The notes beneath the pieces are model-generated. The model did not search any database, had not been told where the DNA came from, and was given only the letters and a program-made list of their open reading frames with translations. 64,000 bases of DNA from Lasiosphaeria ovina (Eukaryota; Ascomycota; Sordariomycetes; Sordariales; Lasiosphaeriaceae). Below, one piece after another: positions 28,568-40,957 of the stretch. The stretch lies in NCBI GenBank assembly GCA_033439765.1, contig JAULSN010000004.1, forward strand, positions 10,001-74,000. Reading direction: 5' to 3'. The stretch's first letter is position 1. Every line of letters starts with the position of its first letter. Made by a program: the position numbers and the translations under genes.

Positions 28568-31500
28568 TCAAGCTGCTGCCGTCACTACTTGTCCCACGAC
28601 CCCCATCGACTCAGGCTTGCTAGCCTCTTCGATAGGGTCTTCAACAGGCATTGGAATATGCTTCCTGCCATTCGCCTTGTAGTGGAGCACAATGTCGTTT
28701 CCGCCTTTCCACACGTGTGCCCGTAGGGTTGCTAGGCTCATTGTGATGGGTAGCAACTGCAAAATCAAAACATTAGTTCCATGGCTGGGGGCTTGGGGGC
28801 CTAGAGTTGGTGAGAGGTGGTGAGAGGTGGGTGTCAACACTTAGACCAAAACTCACCTGCTCGTTGCAATAAAGCTCAAGATACTCCTCGGGCTTCAGGG
28901 CATCTGGGCCCGCAGCGTCACCATCTTCGCTCTCGGCAGGCGGGTCGATGCGTTCGGCCACGTAAGCCAAGATCTTCTTGACGCGTAGCATGCGATTAGC
29001 ATTAAGGCGGTTGTTCCCATCAGCCGCCGTAATGCTGGGCAGTTTGTCCTGCCACGGGTGCAACACAAACGACACTTTGATCGGGTCCTTGGGCGGGATG
29101 GCGTTAAGAAGCAAGACCTCGCTCAACCACTGTGGGCCTCTCTGCTCAATGATGTCGGCGTCGGCCCCGACAGTCGCCACGGTCCCGCGGTACAGCTCCG
29201 CAGACCCGCCTGACGTCTCCTCTTGGAGAATCACCTTGGTACCCGGCGGCAGCTTAAGCACGGGCGTATCGCTGGGCAGGCTCGGGCAGATCCTGGTCTC
29301 GACCATGTTCTCGGGGTTCTCGGCCAGCTGCTTCTCATATTCGCTGTGAATCTTTTGGACCACGCCCAAGAAGTTATCCTCAAACTCCTTCTCGTGGTTG
29401 GATGAAGACTCGGACTCTTCGGCCTTCTCATCAACCACGGCAGGTTTTTCTGCGGCTGCGGTCGATGCTGAACGGCCAATCTTTTTACCGCCAAAAGAGG
29501 GCATTCCCATGCGGAATTTCTTCATCCCAAACGGCGCCCCTTTGCCATTCCCGTCCTTGTCCTTGCCATCCTTGTCCTTTTCTTTCTCTTTTTCCTTCTC
29601 CTTCTCCTTCTCCTTGCTGGTCTCGCCAGGTGTCTTGGCTGCCTTTTCTTCTGTCGGAGGAGGAACTTCGCTCGCCGGAGTCTGATTCGGCTTTGCTGTC
29701 TGGTTTGCGTCAGGCGCGTGGATCGCGTCCGAAAAGTAGTCTTCCCTCTCGACCGATGGCCGGCTGACCTGGGATAACCGCTTGTCAAGTGGGGTCGTGA
29801 GCGAGTCGAGTATAGGGGGCAACGGCGAGCCGGGCGTAGCCAATCCTATAGCAAACCCGGGCGTGACAGGTGGGTATTGTGATCCGTTGGCGCGTGGCGT
29901 CGGACCATCCGAGTCTAACGCGGCCCAACCATCTGACGGCGGTATCGATATCGCCAGTGGCGGGTTTCCCCGGCCAGTTACCAGTCTGTTCTCCACCGCT
30001 TCGTTGAGTTTCCGCCTATGCGCCTCGTCGCGCCGTATCTCCTCGTCGATGAGATTTGCAAAGAGATATCGAAGAACCCACTTTCCAAGGTTTACTAGAC
30101 GCTTTGTTAGCAATACCGAGGATGGATAGGGCGGGCACTGGTGACTAATTACTCCTCTGGTCTTCCCTAAACTCGACCGGCTCATCCAATATCAACTCAT
30201 CAGCGTACATCTCGGCGTCGAAGCAGTTGAAAGGCTCCAACACAACTGTCAAGTTTCCAGAGCTGGTGTCTATCGAGCACCAAGGAGCAACTGCCTCAAG
30301 GGTGTTAACATCTGGCACTACATCTTCCAGGTGTCTCTTCCCAAAACTCTTAATCGGTTGACACTAAGCAGGATTAGCAGGCAGGCCAGAGGTGGACAAG
30401 AGGCCCTATGTAGTGTCTCTCTCACCTGAATCAAATCCCACAACAACACATCACCAGCCGTATCCAACGTCAAAACCCGCCTCCTGTCGTTCAGTAGGCG
30501 GTGCTTTACGAGTCCGAATTGGCCTTCAATGGTTTCCTCGGGTAGGCCATGTACCGGTTCCACCTCGCTGGCTGCTGGCTCCACCAATATTTCTGACCCC
30601 TTTCGCGCGTGCGTCTTTATAGATGATTCATCCCCTTCCCGGCTGCTAATGGGCGGGAAAGTAGCTGTGTTTGATATCCGTAATATGGATTTCGCTGGGA
30701 TTGTCTTCTTTGCAGACCCGTTCAGCGGAGGTGGGGGGACTAGAAGAGATGGGATTGAGCTCTCCCTACTCCGGGTCGTCGCGATAGAGGCACGGTGCTG
30801 CCTGAAGACTTCGGGCAGCTGGATATCCGCAAGCGTGTCAATGTTGGCCCATCGGTTGATGGACGAGCGCGCGGTTGCCGTCCATATGCTGTCGCCGCAG
30901 GCCACCACTTTGCTGACGCCGTCATTCTCCTGGGCAACCGCCAAGGATAGACCATCATCCATCTCCCCCAGAGTTCCTCGAACGTCCGTCTTCACCACCA
31001 GGCCGGAGCGGTCGCTGCTGTAGAAGATGCCGAGTTCGTGATCGTCCGAGAAGAGGGACCACACGCTGTCATTATGCATGGTCAACGTGTGCATGCACCG
31101 GCCGGCTGTGACGCTCCAGACTTTGACCGTCTGGTCCGAGCTCGCTGTCATGACCATGTCGCCCGAGTCGTTCACCAGGATGGCGCGGATGTTGTCCGTG
31201 TGGCCGACGAATTTGGTGATGCGCTTGCCCGTCTTGGGATCCCACAGCCGGACAATACTCTCGGGACCGCCACTGGCCAAGATGCCGGCGTTAACACCGA
31301 GGGCATAGACGCTGCCCTTTTCTGTCACCTCCTCGCCGCTGACGTCGATCTGGAGCGTCTGGCCACCCCCCGCCAAGTCCCAGAGATAAATCTTGCGGTC
31401 AAGGCCGCCCGAGGCGACCCAGTTGGTGGACTGGTTGGGTGTCGCAACGCACTTGACGTAGTCGGCGTGCTGGCCAATGGTGGCAGGCTCCTGCGCGTTA

Positions 31501-32258
31501 TGGGCAAGTGGCCGCCACAGCTTGATGAGCAGGTCAGACGAAGCCGATACGACGGCATTGTGATGCTGGGCGAGGACAATGTCGTTGATCCAGTGAGTAT
31601 GCGCCTGTGTCTGGGCGCGGAACCGTGTCATGTGCCTCGGCCTGCCATTCGTGTGGGCCGGCGCGTCAACGACAGCGGAGTGGCTCCCGGCGGGGGAGGC
31701 GACGAGTTCGTGGTTCAGGTCCCAGGCGCAGATGACGCCATCACGACCGCCCGAGTAGCTGTGGCATGGCTGGTCAGCAAGAGGCCAGCCCAGGAGCGCA
31801 AAGCGCGATTCCCGAGCTACATGTTGCGCAAGCAGCGTAGTGCCAAGCTCGAGATCGTAGTTGGGGGCTTCTGGGGCAGCTCACAGGACGGCGTTGTCGC
31901 GATCGACAGCTAAGCCATTGACGCCAAGCCGGTGGCCGCCTGGCGAGGAGTTGGGGAGCTCGAGAACTAACACAGGGCGTAGGCGCATCAGTTGGAGACT
32001 CAACCATGTTGACAATACGGAGGCAGCGAATATTTAAGGTATGTAGTCTGGTTCCAAGCGCCTTCTATTGATATCACAGGAGCGACGGCAAGAAAGCAAC
32101 AAAACCCGCGGGTGGTGGGTTACACGACTGGCTGCATGGCCGAGACAGGAAAAGGGGCTCTGATGGGGGACAGGCGCAAAAAAAAAAGACGGAGAACCCG
32201 AGGACTCGAGAAAACAAGACGCACCATAGCTTATCCTCTGGCGCGCCTTCTTGGCCAT
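28568..32258 (-). CDS. WDR48/UAF1 homologue (DUF1 / Bun107-like), deubiquitinase cofactor
   Basis: WD40 protein that in animals and yeasts binds and activates ubiquitin-specific proteases. Six exons: 32225-32258, 31885-31966, 30426-31758, 30153-30363, 28857-30094 and 28568-28756, giving 1028 aa with frame kept at each junction. The 34-bp first exon encodes [11 protein letters not shown], joined to [24 protein letters not shown] repeats follow ([77 protein letters not shown]). After a charged linker with a KEKEKEKEK run comes [16 protein letters not shown] and the C-terminal DUF3337 region, which includes [21 protein letters not shown] and ends [17 protein letters not shown], the SUMO-like-domain part. 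The N-terminal exons were not in any single open frame. Confidence 0.9.
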
Positions 32259-33330
32259 GTCGCGGACGGAGTGCGGTAGACGGTTATCATGCGCAGTGGA
32301 GGTACTCGACAGAGTTGGCGCCGTCTCGCGCGCAGCGGGGGAGGGGGCGTTTCGCAGAGCTATGTATCGTGTTCCGCTTGACCAGTGGAGGTATTTCAAT
32401 GTCGCTGCGAGTGAGACTGAAACAGTTTGAGAGCTAAAGGCCCTCTTCGCACACGGTAAGGAGGTCTGGATTCTGGGTGCTGGCTCGAGTCAAGAGAGAT
32501 GGGGTACGAGGTTGAGGTTGACTTCATCCCCAAGCATTAAGGAATGGATAGATGGATGGATGGGGAGACGCCTGCTAGTGCGTGCCACTCTAGAACCGCC
32601 TACAAAGCCCTAGGATCGCGCTGGCTGAGTTAGGTTGGCACCCAGCAGCTGCAGGCCGTGAGCTTGCCCACCTGGGACCTTCCTCAAGATAAAGTGGGGA
32701 GCTACCGGCTGCCCCACCTTTGGATGGGGCTCTGGGGAGACTCATTGGACAGGACAGGGGTGAGGCAGGTGGTGGACCCCTGCCAACCTCCCGGATACAG
32801 ATACCCCTCGCTCGATTGATTGATTGAACGGATGGATGCAAGTCATGGCGCCGCCAGGGGACTGGGCTCAGGATTTTAGACTCTGGACATGGAAGTTTAG
32901 CCGAAGTTCAATGTCTCGGCAGAACGACAACGACACTTCAAGTTCACGGCCCGGTCGACGACCAACAACCCAACTCTCTGGGTGCATAGGTTACCGCCCC
33001 CGAGTCGTGCATCTTATTCCGTCCATTCCCGTTCCAATTCCTTGCTTGACGTTGTCCATACAGTTCCCAGTGGGAGGGGCCCTTGTGTCTCGTCGCTTCG
33101 CTGCAACTACCCGCGGCAACCAGCCTCCCAAGTTCCTTCCTTCTTTGTTCTCTCAGCACGGAATTTCCGAGTATCGTTCTGCATTCCTGTTATGTACAGC
33201 CTTCGCGGTTCAGCGCAAAGATTCGTGGTGCATTAGACTCGGTAATGCAGAGCCTCGCACTCGAATGAAGCCCCAGAGCCCTCAAGAGTCAAGGACTCTC
33301 AAGTTTTGGCATGCCATGTCGTTGCCCTGC
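32259..33330. other. Upstream region of the WDR48-like gene and 3' flank of the orphan gene
   Basis: 1.07 kb. A TGGATGGATGGATGG-like tetranucleotide run lies near 32545. A plus-strand open frame at 32824-33495 has no motif and no composition bias of a gene; not called. Confidence 0.5.
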
Positions 33331-34410
33331 CTATTTCTCTCTCTGCTGTGTACCTTGGGTCGTGTCCTCTCCCTTCTCTCTCGAGCCGCTGAACAACGGC
33401 GGCGAGATGTCAAATGCCGCCACCTGGTCCGCGAGGTTGTCGGGGCTCTCAATGCCTCGGTCAACGAATATGGTCAGCCGTCGTCGATCCGCTAGCGCGA
33501 CCGCCGCCTGGTCTGGAGACATGACTGTAGGATCAAAGGCTGGGAACTCCTCGGGACTGCTGGGATGAGTATTGTCCTGCGGCTTGTCCTGCGGCATCTT
33601 GATCGCAGGGTTGACCTGCGGCTTGGTTTGCGAATTGTTCTGTAACATGTTCTGCGGGTTGCTCTGCGGTTTCTCGATTCCGGGGTTCATGTCTATGCTT
33701 GTTGTTAGCCCCTCCTTCTCGTCTCTTTCTGGCCAGTTTGTTCCTATGTCTCCTTACTCGTCGCCACAGCTGCCTCGTACGGGTTCATCATTGGCACATA
33801 TCCAAATTGCGAGGCTGGGGTGTCGAGTCTCGGAACTATTCTGCCTATACGTTGTCTGTTAGCCCAGGAACCTCGCTTTCTCCTCGGGCTAAGGGGGCCC
33901 TTGTTCACCTCGGCCCTCTGCATATACCGATGCCTCGGAGACATTTCGTCGTCGTTCCTGGTACTCGACACGGGGGCGGATGCGCGGTACGGAAGGCGCC
34001 GAGGTTGCCATGGGGGGCATGTTAGGTCTGGGTCTTGATCCCACCGGCGGCGCCGGGTAACCAGGGGCTGCGCGGTTGACTCGTCTCGGATCGACAGCAC
34101 CGCGCGCTGACCGCCGATTCGGACTGGACCAGTTGTGGCCTGCTTGTAGTTATTAGCATCACTACTTTCGTGCTTGCTTCCGTGTCGCCTCGGCACCGCA
34201 AAACTCACGGAATGGAGGAGGTTGTGGGTAGCCCCCAGGAACGCCTCTGTCCGATGTGGTACGGCGAGGCCTGACCATGGGGAAGTCGGTCCCTCCTATA
34301 CCTAATGTCAGCGTGCGAGTCGTACGGCGGTGACCTTGCAGGTCATTTTTAGGGTCCCACTGACTGGTCACATCCCCGAGGATGCCCTCCATCTCCTCGA
34401 TCGACTGCAT
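33331..34410 (-). CDS. Predicted disordered protein, no family recognised
   Basis: Four exons fit by hand: 34209-34410, 33909-34139, 33758-33844 and 33331-33692, giving 293 aa. All three introns have GT...AG ends and good branch sites (CTAATAAC, GGCTAACAG, GGCTAACAA), and frame is kept throughout, which is good evidence for a real gene. The start is MQSIEEMEGILGDV. The middle is rich in Arg and Pro (PRPNMPPMATSAPSV); the third exon encodes PRLDTPASQFGYVPMMNPYE; the last begins with a KPQ/NPQ/QNN-rich segment and then a better-ordered stretch PEEFPAFDPTVMSPDQAAVALADRRRL. The end might differ if a further intron begins at GTACAC near 33350. Function unknown. Confidence 0.6.
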
Positions 34411-36329
34411 GGTTAAGTTCCGCGAGGTGCGACCTGGCCGTCGAGTTAGCAGGCGTATTCGGCGCAGCAAGACGCCGAGAGAGAAATGAAGGTGACTCGA
34501 GGGCGCGTCTTCGCGGACCGAAACCACGTACGCGAGGAAGACATTGTGGCGAGCGAACAGGAGACGTAAATGAAACCGGGTGCCCGGGGTCGCACGCGTG
34601 GACCTGGAGTGCGGTGTTGAGATGAGAGAAGAAAGAATGGAAGGTGCCGGCACTGTGTAACGTGGTCGCAGATATCTGGCAGACTCAGTTCATCGCACAT
34701 TCAAGATGAAAAGGTCGAGCTGTGCAAGGGGGAAAGACTTGAAAGCACCGGCAACAGCTCTGGCAACATTTCTCAGTGCCCAGGCCGTTCGCACAAGACT
34801 TTCACACGGTGAAAAATGTGAGGATACTGTCACCGGCTGTTCAAGATGCAATAAACACACAGTTTTTTATACACCATTTTCGAGCCATCCTGTCTCAAAC
34901 CACCCAGGCATGCCAGAGAACTGGAACTCGAAAATGAAACAGTATATGGGATACAAAACATGAAGCAAACAATAAGGACAATTTCATTCAGAAAATACGC
35001 TACTACTGGAAACAACTCTCGCTGACAATAGAACCTGGTGACTCCCGTCTCACCGTCACCTCAGCTTAGAGACCATTCTCTCACACACACCTACGACTCA
35101 TTCTTCTTTACTCTCGGCGACCGTCGTCAGGCAAGATGTTCCAGAACTTTCGGAGGACAAGGGTTTACTTACGCCAGAATCCTACCGTTTCTTGCAGTCA
35201 CCACACATGCTAGCCACTGGCAGGAGTTTTGGCCGATTGATGTAGTTGTTGGTGTGGTCCTCTGGTAGGCCCGTCACCAGCGGGCAGGCGTGTGTGTTTT
35301 GGTAGATTTTGTGGCCACAATCCGAAACGAGGGCGTATATGAGGTTGCACATTTTGGAAAATCTGTCTGAAGAATGATGTGCATCCGGTGATATAGAGAT
35401 GCCTCGGGGCTTTCAGTCTTTATCGATATTAATTTTCTTTGACTGTGCTTCCTCTTGGGGGTTTTCTTTGTCTGTTTCTAGATCGTCGCTCGATCACCAA
35501 ATAAATAACATATAACATCTTCACTCGAGATGCAGATTCTTACATCAAGAGTTTCTTCAATGTTTTTATAAGACCAAAAATCCAGAGGCTTATAGGTTAT
35601 TGGTCTTCAGAGACTGCAGAGTTTTCTTTTTCAAAGGCACGCCCAAGCAAACAATAAGCTTATCTTAAACTATGCTTTTGTTCAGGTACATACGGTACCC
35701 AGACAAGGAGCTTAGTTCAACCGATCCTCGCGCCAACGCAAAGTGACAAGACGAGTCTTCCAGAAAGTAGCTGCTGTTGTGTTAAAATGGCCGCGAAGCT
35801 TCCTTGTGGTTCCAGGCGCTTCTTACAGACTTCCGACGCTGATAGGACTCCAAATAAAAGGGGACTGGTCAATTCCCCAAGTCCAATCTCTCTTTGGTTC
35901 TTGGCTTGGTACCTGGGAAGAATACGGATTATGGTAATTAAAAACTGGCCAAGAAAAGCTTCTGCTGTCTCTGAGAATAACTTTTCAGATCTACTGTAAT
36001 CTAAGAAGCAGTAGACATTTAGAGATTGAACTAAACGGGCACAATACATCTTTACCTCTAAATCTGGCCGTAAACTCCAATAGTTACTATCTCCGATACT
36101 GTAGCTGAGAAAGTCAAATCGCGGAAGCTCAGGCGGAAACCAAACCTACCAAATCTCATAGGTCAACCAAATATATATCAAGACCTCATACAGCCCCCAT
36201 TCTCCCACCACCTCCAACCCCTGACAAACTCCTCCAGGCACTTTCTCCTTGTTCCCACTGCCAGACCGACAGACCGCAACAACAACAACATCATCATCAT
36301 CTCCTACCGCCACGCGAGAAAAGGAGACC
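34411..36329. other. 1.9-kb intergenic region
   Basis: 5' flank of the orphan gene and AT-rich sequence from 34850 to 36120. Short frames only. No RNA gene or mobile element recognised. Confidence 0.5.
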
Positions 36330-36602
36330 ATGTGTCGCAGAATCACCAACGCCTTCATCTGCACCCTCTGCCAGAGGACAACACTCGGGCAGCCAGAGGT
36401 GCAGAGGTGCGCTCAGTTGGAACGCCGCCGGGAGATACCGATGCAGATCAGCGGGGGGCGGTGGTTCTTCTTCTGCCCTTCACAGCCGCAGCGCCAGGTT
36501 GTTTTCACGGGAACACCGCCTCAGGCCCGAGCGGTGCTGGTACTGCGTGACGCGCGAGTACATCTTCCACTATTAGCTTGTCAGCTAGTGGGTGTCTGCT
36601 GA
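36330..36602 (+). CDS. Possible small Cys-containing protein (doubtful)
   Basis: Open frame of 90 aa from ATG at 36330 (context GAGACCATG) starting MCRRITNAFICTLCQRTT. The start, with an early Cys and a CxxC, recalls small fungal Cys-rich proteins that begin MCR. Downstream composition is odd (RWFFFCPSQPQRQ, then VHLPLLACQLVGVC), so a frame change by an unseen intron is possible. A TCATCATCATC run precedes it. Weak evidence. Confidence 0.3.
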   Translation: MCRRITNAFICTLCQRTTLGQPEVQRCAQLERRREIPMQISGGRWFFFCPSQPQRQVVFTGTPPQARAVLVLRDARVHLPLLACQLVGVC

Positions 36603-38061
36603 GGAGGAGTAAAAAACCGAAGCCGGCGTGTTATGAGGTGAGACAATCTTGCCTGCCTACTCCCCCCTTCCCTCAGTTCTATTTCTCTCTCGTTCAAAAC
36701 GGCGAAAGACTAAAAACTAGAATGAAATATAGCCACGAGATTGTCACGATATTGATTGATACCCATCTCAAGTGTCTCCTACGATACCACAATGAAGAAC
36801 ATGAAGATATATATAATCCCCAGTTTGAACGGCCCAAGACTGGCAGCTGGAAGAAAAATAAAGACAAGAATAACTTCATACGCCATGGAAAGAAGGAGAA
36901 GAGATCAGTAGTCACAGTTATGGGTTAGCTGCGCCAACTAATGACCAAGTACGTATGCCATGCTACTCAACGGGCCACGGACTTTATTCATCGCATAAAC
37001 AGTGATACACACACAATGGCATCGTAGCTAGCTGGCTATGCATATAATAAGATAATGCAACGGGCTTCGGACGTCGTGACATGTGGGAATACATACATTG
37101 GATATAATTTCCTGATTACAATAATAATATACCACTGTCACGGGAACAAGGGGTCCAAGCCAAAGGGGGCTTTGAAACGTACTCGAAATCTCCAATATTG
37201 TCAACGCATGGCGAGGAAAAGGACTCCGGAGAGAAACCATTGCATGGCATGTTCGTGGTTGGGGAACATTAGGCCTGCCCCGAAGGATTTGGGCACATTT
37301 AAGGACAACGTCTTTTAAACGTTAAATGTTGCTGATAAAAGAACTGGCTAGGGCAGGTACTCTATGCACCCCTCGGTGCATACCTATGTGAAAACGAAGA
37401 GTCCAAGGTTTCCAACTGGCATAATCGGTGGAGATACATATCAGCTGGATCAGCTGCTCGTCCGGTTTCAATACTTTGACGTGATACCGGCTTATTTGTC
37501 AGAGGGGTATCGGCCGAAACATCGCCACTGGGAGTGGCAGGCGGTGCGCCGGGAGGAGACGCAATGGAACTAGGCTGCTAGTCCGGATCCGAGCGCGGCT
37601 CATCACGCCTCTTCCCCTACTTGGGAGTCTTGTCCTTCTTGGACGACTTTGTGGCCGAAAACAACAGTTGCTTGTCTGCTCTACCAAAACACTGATATAT
37701 AAGGTAAAACCGTATGGATGGGTGACACGTCCCCGAAAAAAAAAAGCTCCGCCTATCAAGAGATATTCTTCAGAGTTCGTCCGCTAAACCGAAATAACCA
37801 AAAATAGAAACGAGAGACAAAATATCGCCGTTTTCAAGTCCGCAAGGACCGCATGGACGACTCCACCAAGAAAGAAAGTCGTCGTACAATGCCTATAAGA
37901 TACCCTTCTCAGATGGCATAGCATTCTCCACCGCACCCTCTAGCTTCTTGTAGATATCTTTTCTTCCTGATCCTACCAGCTAAATTTAAACGACATGGCA
38001 TTCACTAAACATGAATTGAACCGAGAAGCCTGCGAAAGGGTCTCTCGGTCTAGGAGAGAGC
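36603..38061. other. 1.5-kb intergenic region
   Basis: No gene supported. AT-rich 36700-37150; the stretch 37360-37760 has short frames on both strands with no motif. Confidence 0.5.
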
Positions 38062-40957
38062 TCAAGGAGATCCGACCAAAATTTTCACATTCCCTGAAGT
38101 TGCCTTGGCCGAAACTTCACTGCCACCCCCATCACCCTTCCGGGCAAAAAGGCCCTTGCCAATGCCCCCCCAATCGTTACGAGACTTGACAATCCTGACG
38201 TCCTTACCATATACAGAGAGGCTCCCGCTCATCGTCTCCAGCGCGATGTCACCTTCCCACGATGCCGGGTATTGCAAGCGGATGTCGGCTGAAGTCGTGA
38301 TATGCTCGCTATAGAGACAGCGCAGAGCAGAGACATCTTCTGCCTGTTCCTGTACCTCTTTCTCCCTCCCAGAGATGGACGAGTAGGGGTCATCGTTACC
38401 AATCTTTCCAATAGAAGAATAATCGGGCTGATCTTCTCCTTCGGCCCCAGGAACTCCAGCAGGTCGTGAGGGGGCAGAGGGTGGCGAGGGTGGAGACGGG
38501 GGAGCAGGAGGTGACGGTGCGGAAGGCAAATCGACATATATCCCCTCAATACCGTTAAACCACAGCGGGTCTAGAACCGTGATATCAGTGGTGCCGCTGG
38601 TGGTCGTTGTCTTCAAGTAGATATTCTTGCCGCCAGATTCGGCCAGCGAAGAATCGAGGACTGGGAGCATGTCGACGTTGATCCCACCACTTGTCGACTT
38701 GATCAAAGCAGTGGAACTGAAGGCGACAGAGCCTTTCAAGTGCCCGCTCGTTGAGTGGACTTCGACGCGGTAATCCCGAGGCGGTACAGTTGCTTCAGCC
38801 TGTGTGTAACCAGCTTGATCATGGGCCAAAGAATGCGAGGCCGAAAAGGCTTCTGTTGCGGCAAAAATGGGCTCCCGAAATTCGATGTCCCCAGACAAGG
38901 ACTTGAGATAAAGTGCGGCTGGGTTTAGGGTCTCCTTGTCCACCTCCTTTGGTTCGATGGACACTTTGATGGTGCCCGATGTAGTACGAATTCCCAGATA
39001 GTCATACAATGGCCAGGATCCCCTGATCGAAGCTGAAATGGTCTCTACCTCGATTTTGCGCGAATCCAGGTTGAATGTGGCGGGGGAGCCGGTATCAATG
39101 AGTTTTTCGTCATGGGAATAACTACCCGAGGATGCAGCGGTGATAGAGCCAACAACACTCGCCAGATTTGTTGCTTGTGACACTTTGAGCGACAGGTTGT
39201 CCATTAGCTTGATGTCGAGATGGATGGTTTGGATGTCGAGTTTTTCCAGGACCGCATCACTGGGAACCCAAACGGTGGCTTGAATCTTCATGCAGGGCCG
39301 CGAATTGGTTTCAGTCCAGGAGACGCCGCGAGGTACAAGCACGGCCAGGCGCTGCTTTTCGGCATCCCACTCGGTGATGTGGTTGAGGCTGTCGTGGTTG
39401 ACAGTGGTTTCGACGACGACAGACGAGCCGGGCGTTCCATACCCGGTACTGCGGACGATGACTGTTCCTTGGATGTGGATATCATAGTCATAGTGGCCTC
39501 CTTCTTTGGTGACGTCTTGGAGGAAAGTGAATTGCTTTTCGGCATCGACATCAAAGGAAAGGCCGAAGGTTTGCGTAGAACGCTCGATCTGAGTATCTTT
39601 GCACATTGGTGATTGCCAACGAAATTTTCTATCGTCAAGCTCAGGATAACCCGTGTGAGGCTGCTCGGGGTTGGCGCCGGTATCTTCGTTGGGGCTCTTG
39701 CCAGGTCGATTTTGTCCTGGTCCCCCTTTGTTACGTTGTCCCTGAGAGCGGTATCAGCGTGTGTGTCTAGTGAGAAGAAGGCTTGAGGCTTGTGAGGATG
39801 ATGGGCTGGAAGGTGATATATGGATATATAGATGAGGAGCAACATGGCTTGCGTAGGTTGGTGACGCAAGACTTGTTGTGGTAGATGCGGATTCATATGC
39901 GCCAGAGCAGGATGTGACCAGATTCTACAACAGGATGGAATGAGCTTACCTGATCCATTCCGGCAATGAGGCTCGTGAGAATGCCGGCCGCCATGAGAAT
40001 AGCAAACAGTCCGAGCAACAATACTTTCCATTTTCTCCCGTTCCGGGATGATAGACGTCTCCTCATACGATCCCTCCACTGGGGGACTGTCTCAGTTGGG
40101 CGTGTCTCGGAATGCCCCCCCATGCTCTCAGGGTCGTGAGCCAAAAGAAGCTCTGATTCTTGGGAGGCGCCCATGACTTCAGGTGAGCGGATGATAGTAT
40201 GGGGAAAGGTACCGTAGTGGCTCGTGGGGCTGTCGCTGCCCTGCCGGGAGCTCGTTGGTGAGGTAGGCGACGGAGTATATGCGGGCGGGGCCTCCCTGGG
40301 CGAGAAGAACGAGCGCTCGTTGTACGCAGCCCGACGCGGAGCATGAGGTGGGTAGAATGGTGCCGTCGATCGAGAGTACGAAGCCGTTGACGAGGACGAG
40401 GACGACGCCTGGTTGTAGACGGCCGAGCCTGGGCGTTGATAGGCTGAGCTAGGAGCCGAACGGGACGGTGGCGAGGAGTAGATGGACGATGAAGCGGCTC
40501 TAGGAGCCGGGGCTGGCTGAAACGAATATTCTGACGGGGCAGCGGCAAAGGGATCTCTGTTTGCCAGTCGCTCCTCGTCCGCCTCACGTGCCTTGCTCTC
40601 GGCCGTGGTCCGCTGTGAGAGAGACGGGTCGTCAACCCAGACGTTTGGTATGTAGGGCACATTGGATGACGTTGCAGAAGTAGTAGCAGCAGCAGCCGGT
40701 GCCGCGTGGGATGAAACAGAAGGCGCCGCGTGGAAGTACCCATCAGCTGGGGAGAGGACTTCGGCCTCTTCGTCGTCGACATCTGAGCTCTCCCCGGGTC
40801 TATCGCCGTCCAGGCCAGCTTGTGGATACTGGGACATCCCTTGGCTGACGATCTGGCTGCTGAGCTCGGGCTGATTCAGGCCATCGTCGTCAGCAAACTC
40901 GATATCCGACTCATCGTCGACCATCGAGTAGAGGTTGTCCGAGTATGGATAGGCCAT
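38062..40957 (-). CDS. Single-pass membrane protein with beta-rich (DUF4097/adhesin-like) C-terminal half
   Basis: Two exons, 39950-40957 and 38062-39741, joined in phase 0 across a 208-bp intron: 895 aa. The N-terminal 300 residues are disordered (acidic, then Ser/Pro/Ala-rich with SYSRS and PPAYTPSPTSPTSS). A basic patch RDRMRRRLSSRNGRKWK leads into one membrane helix (VLLLGLFAILMAAGILTSLIAG) near residues 315-335, so it is probably type II with a short lumenal/extracellular linker. The C-terminal half has repeated motifs such as TTSGTIKVSIEP, SLSGDIEF, STSGHLKGSV, KSTSGGINV and ETMSGSLSV: the S/T-x-S-G-x-I/L ladder of DUF4097-type parallel beta folds. A proline run (PSPPAPPSPPSPPSAPS) lies within it. 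Function unknown. Confidence 0.8.

Noticed and set aside
27419..28623. Long Arg/Ala-rich frames on both strands over PET8
   Set aside because: Shadows of the GC-rich PET8 coding sequence; no domain and composition typical of wrong-frame reading.
32824..33495. 223-aa plus-strand frame
   Set aside because: No motif, and its 3' half overlaps the better-supported spliced gene on the minus strand.
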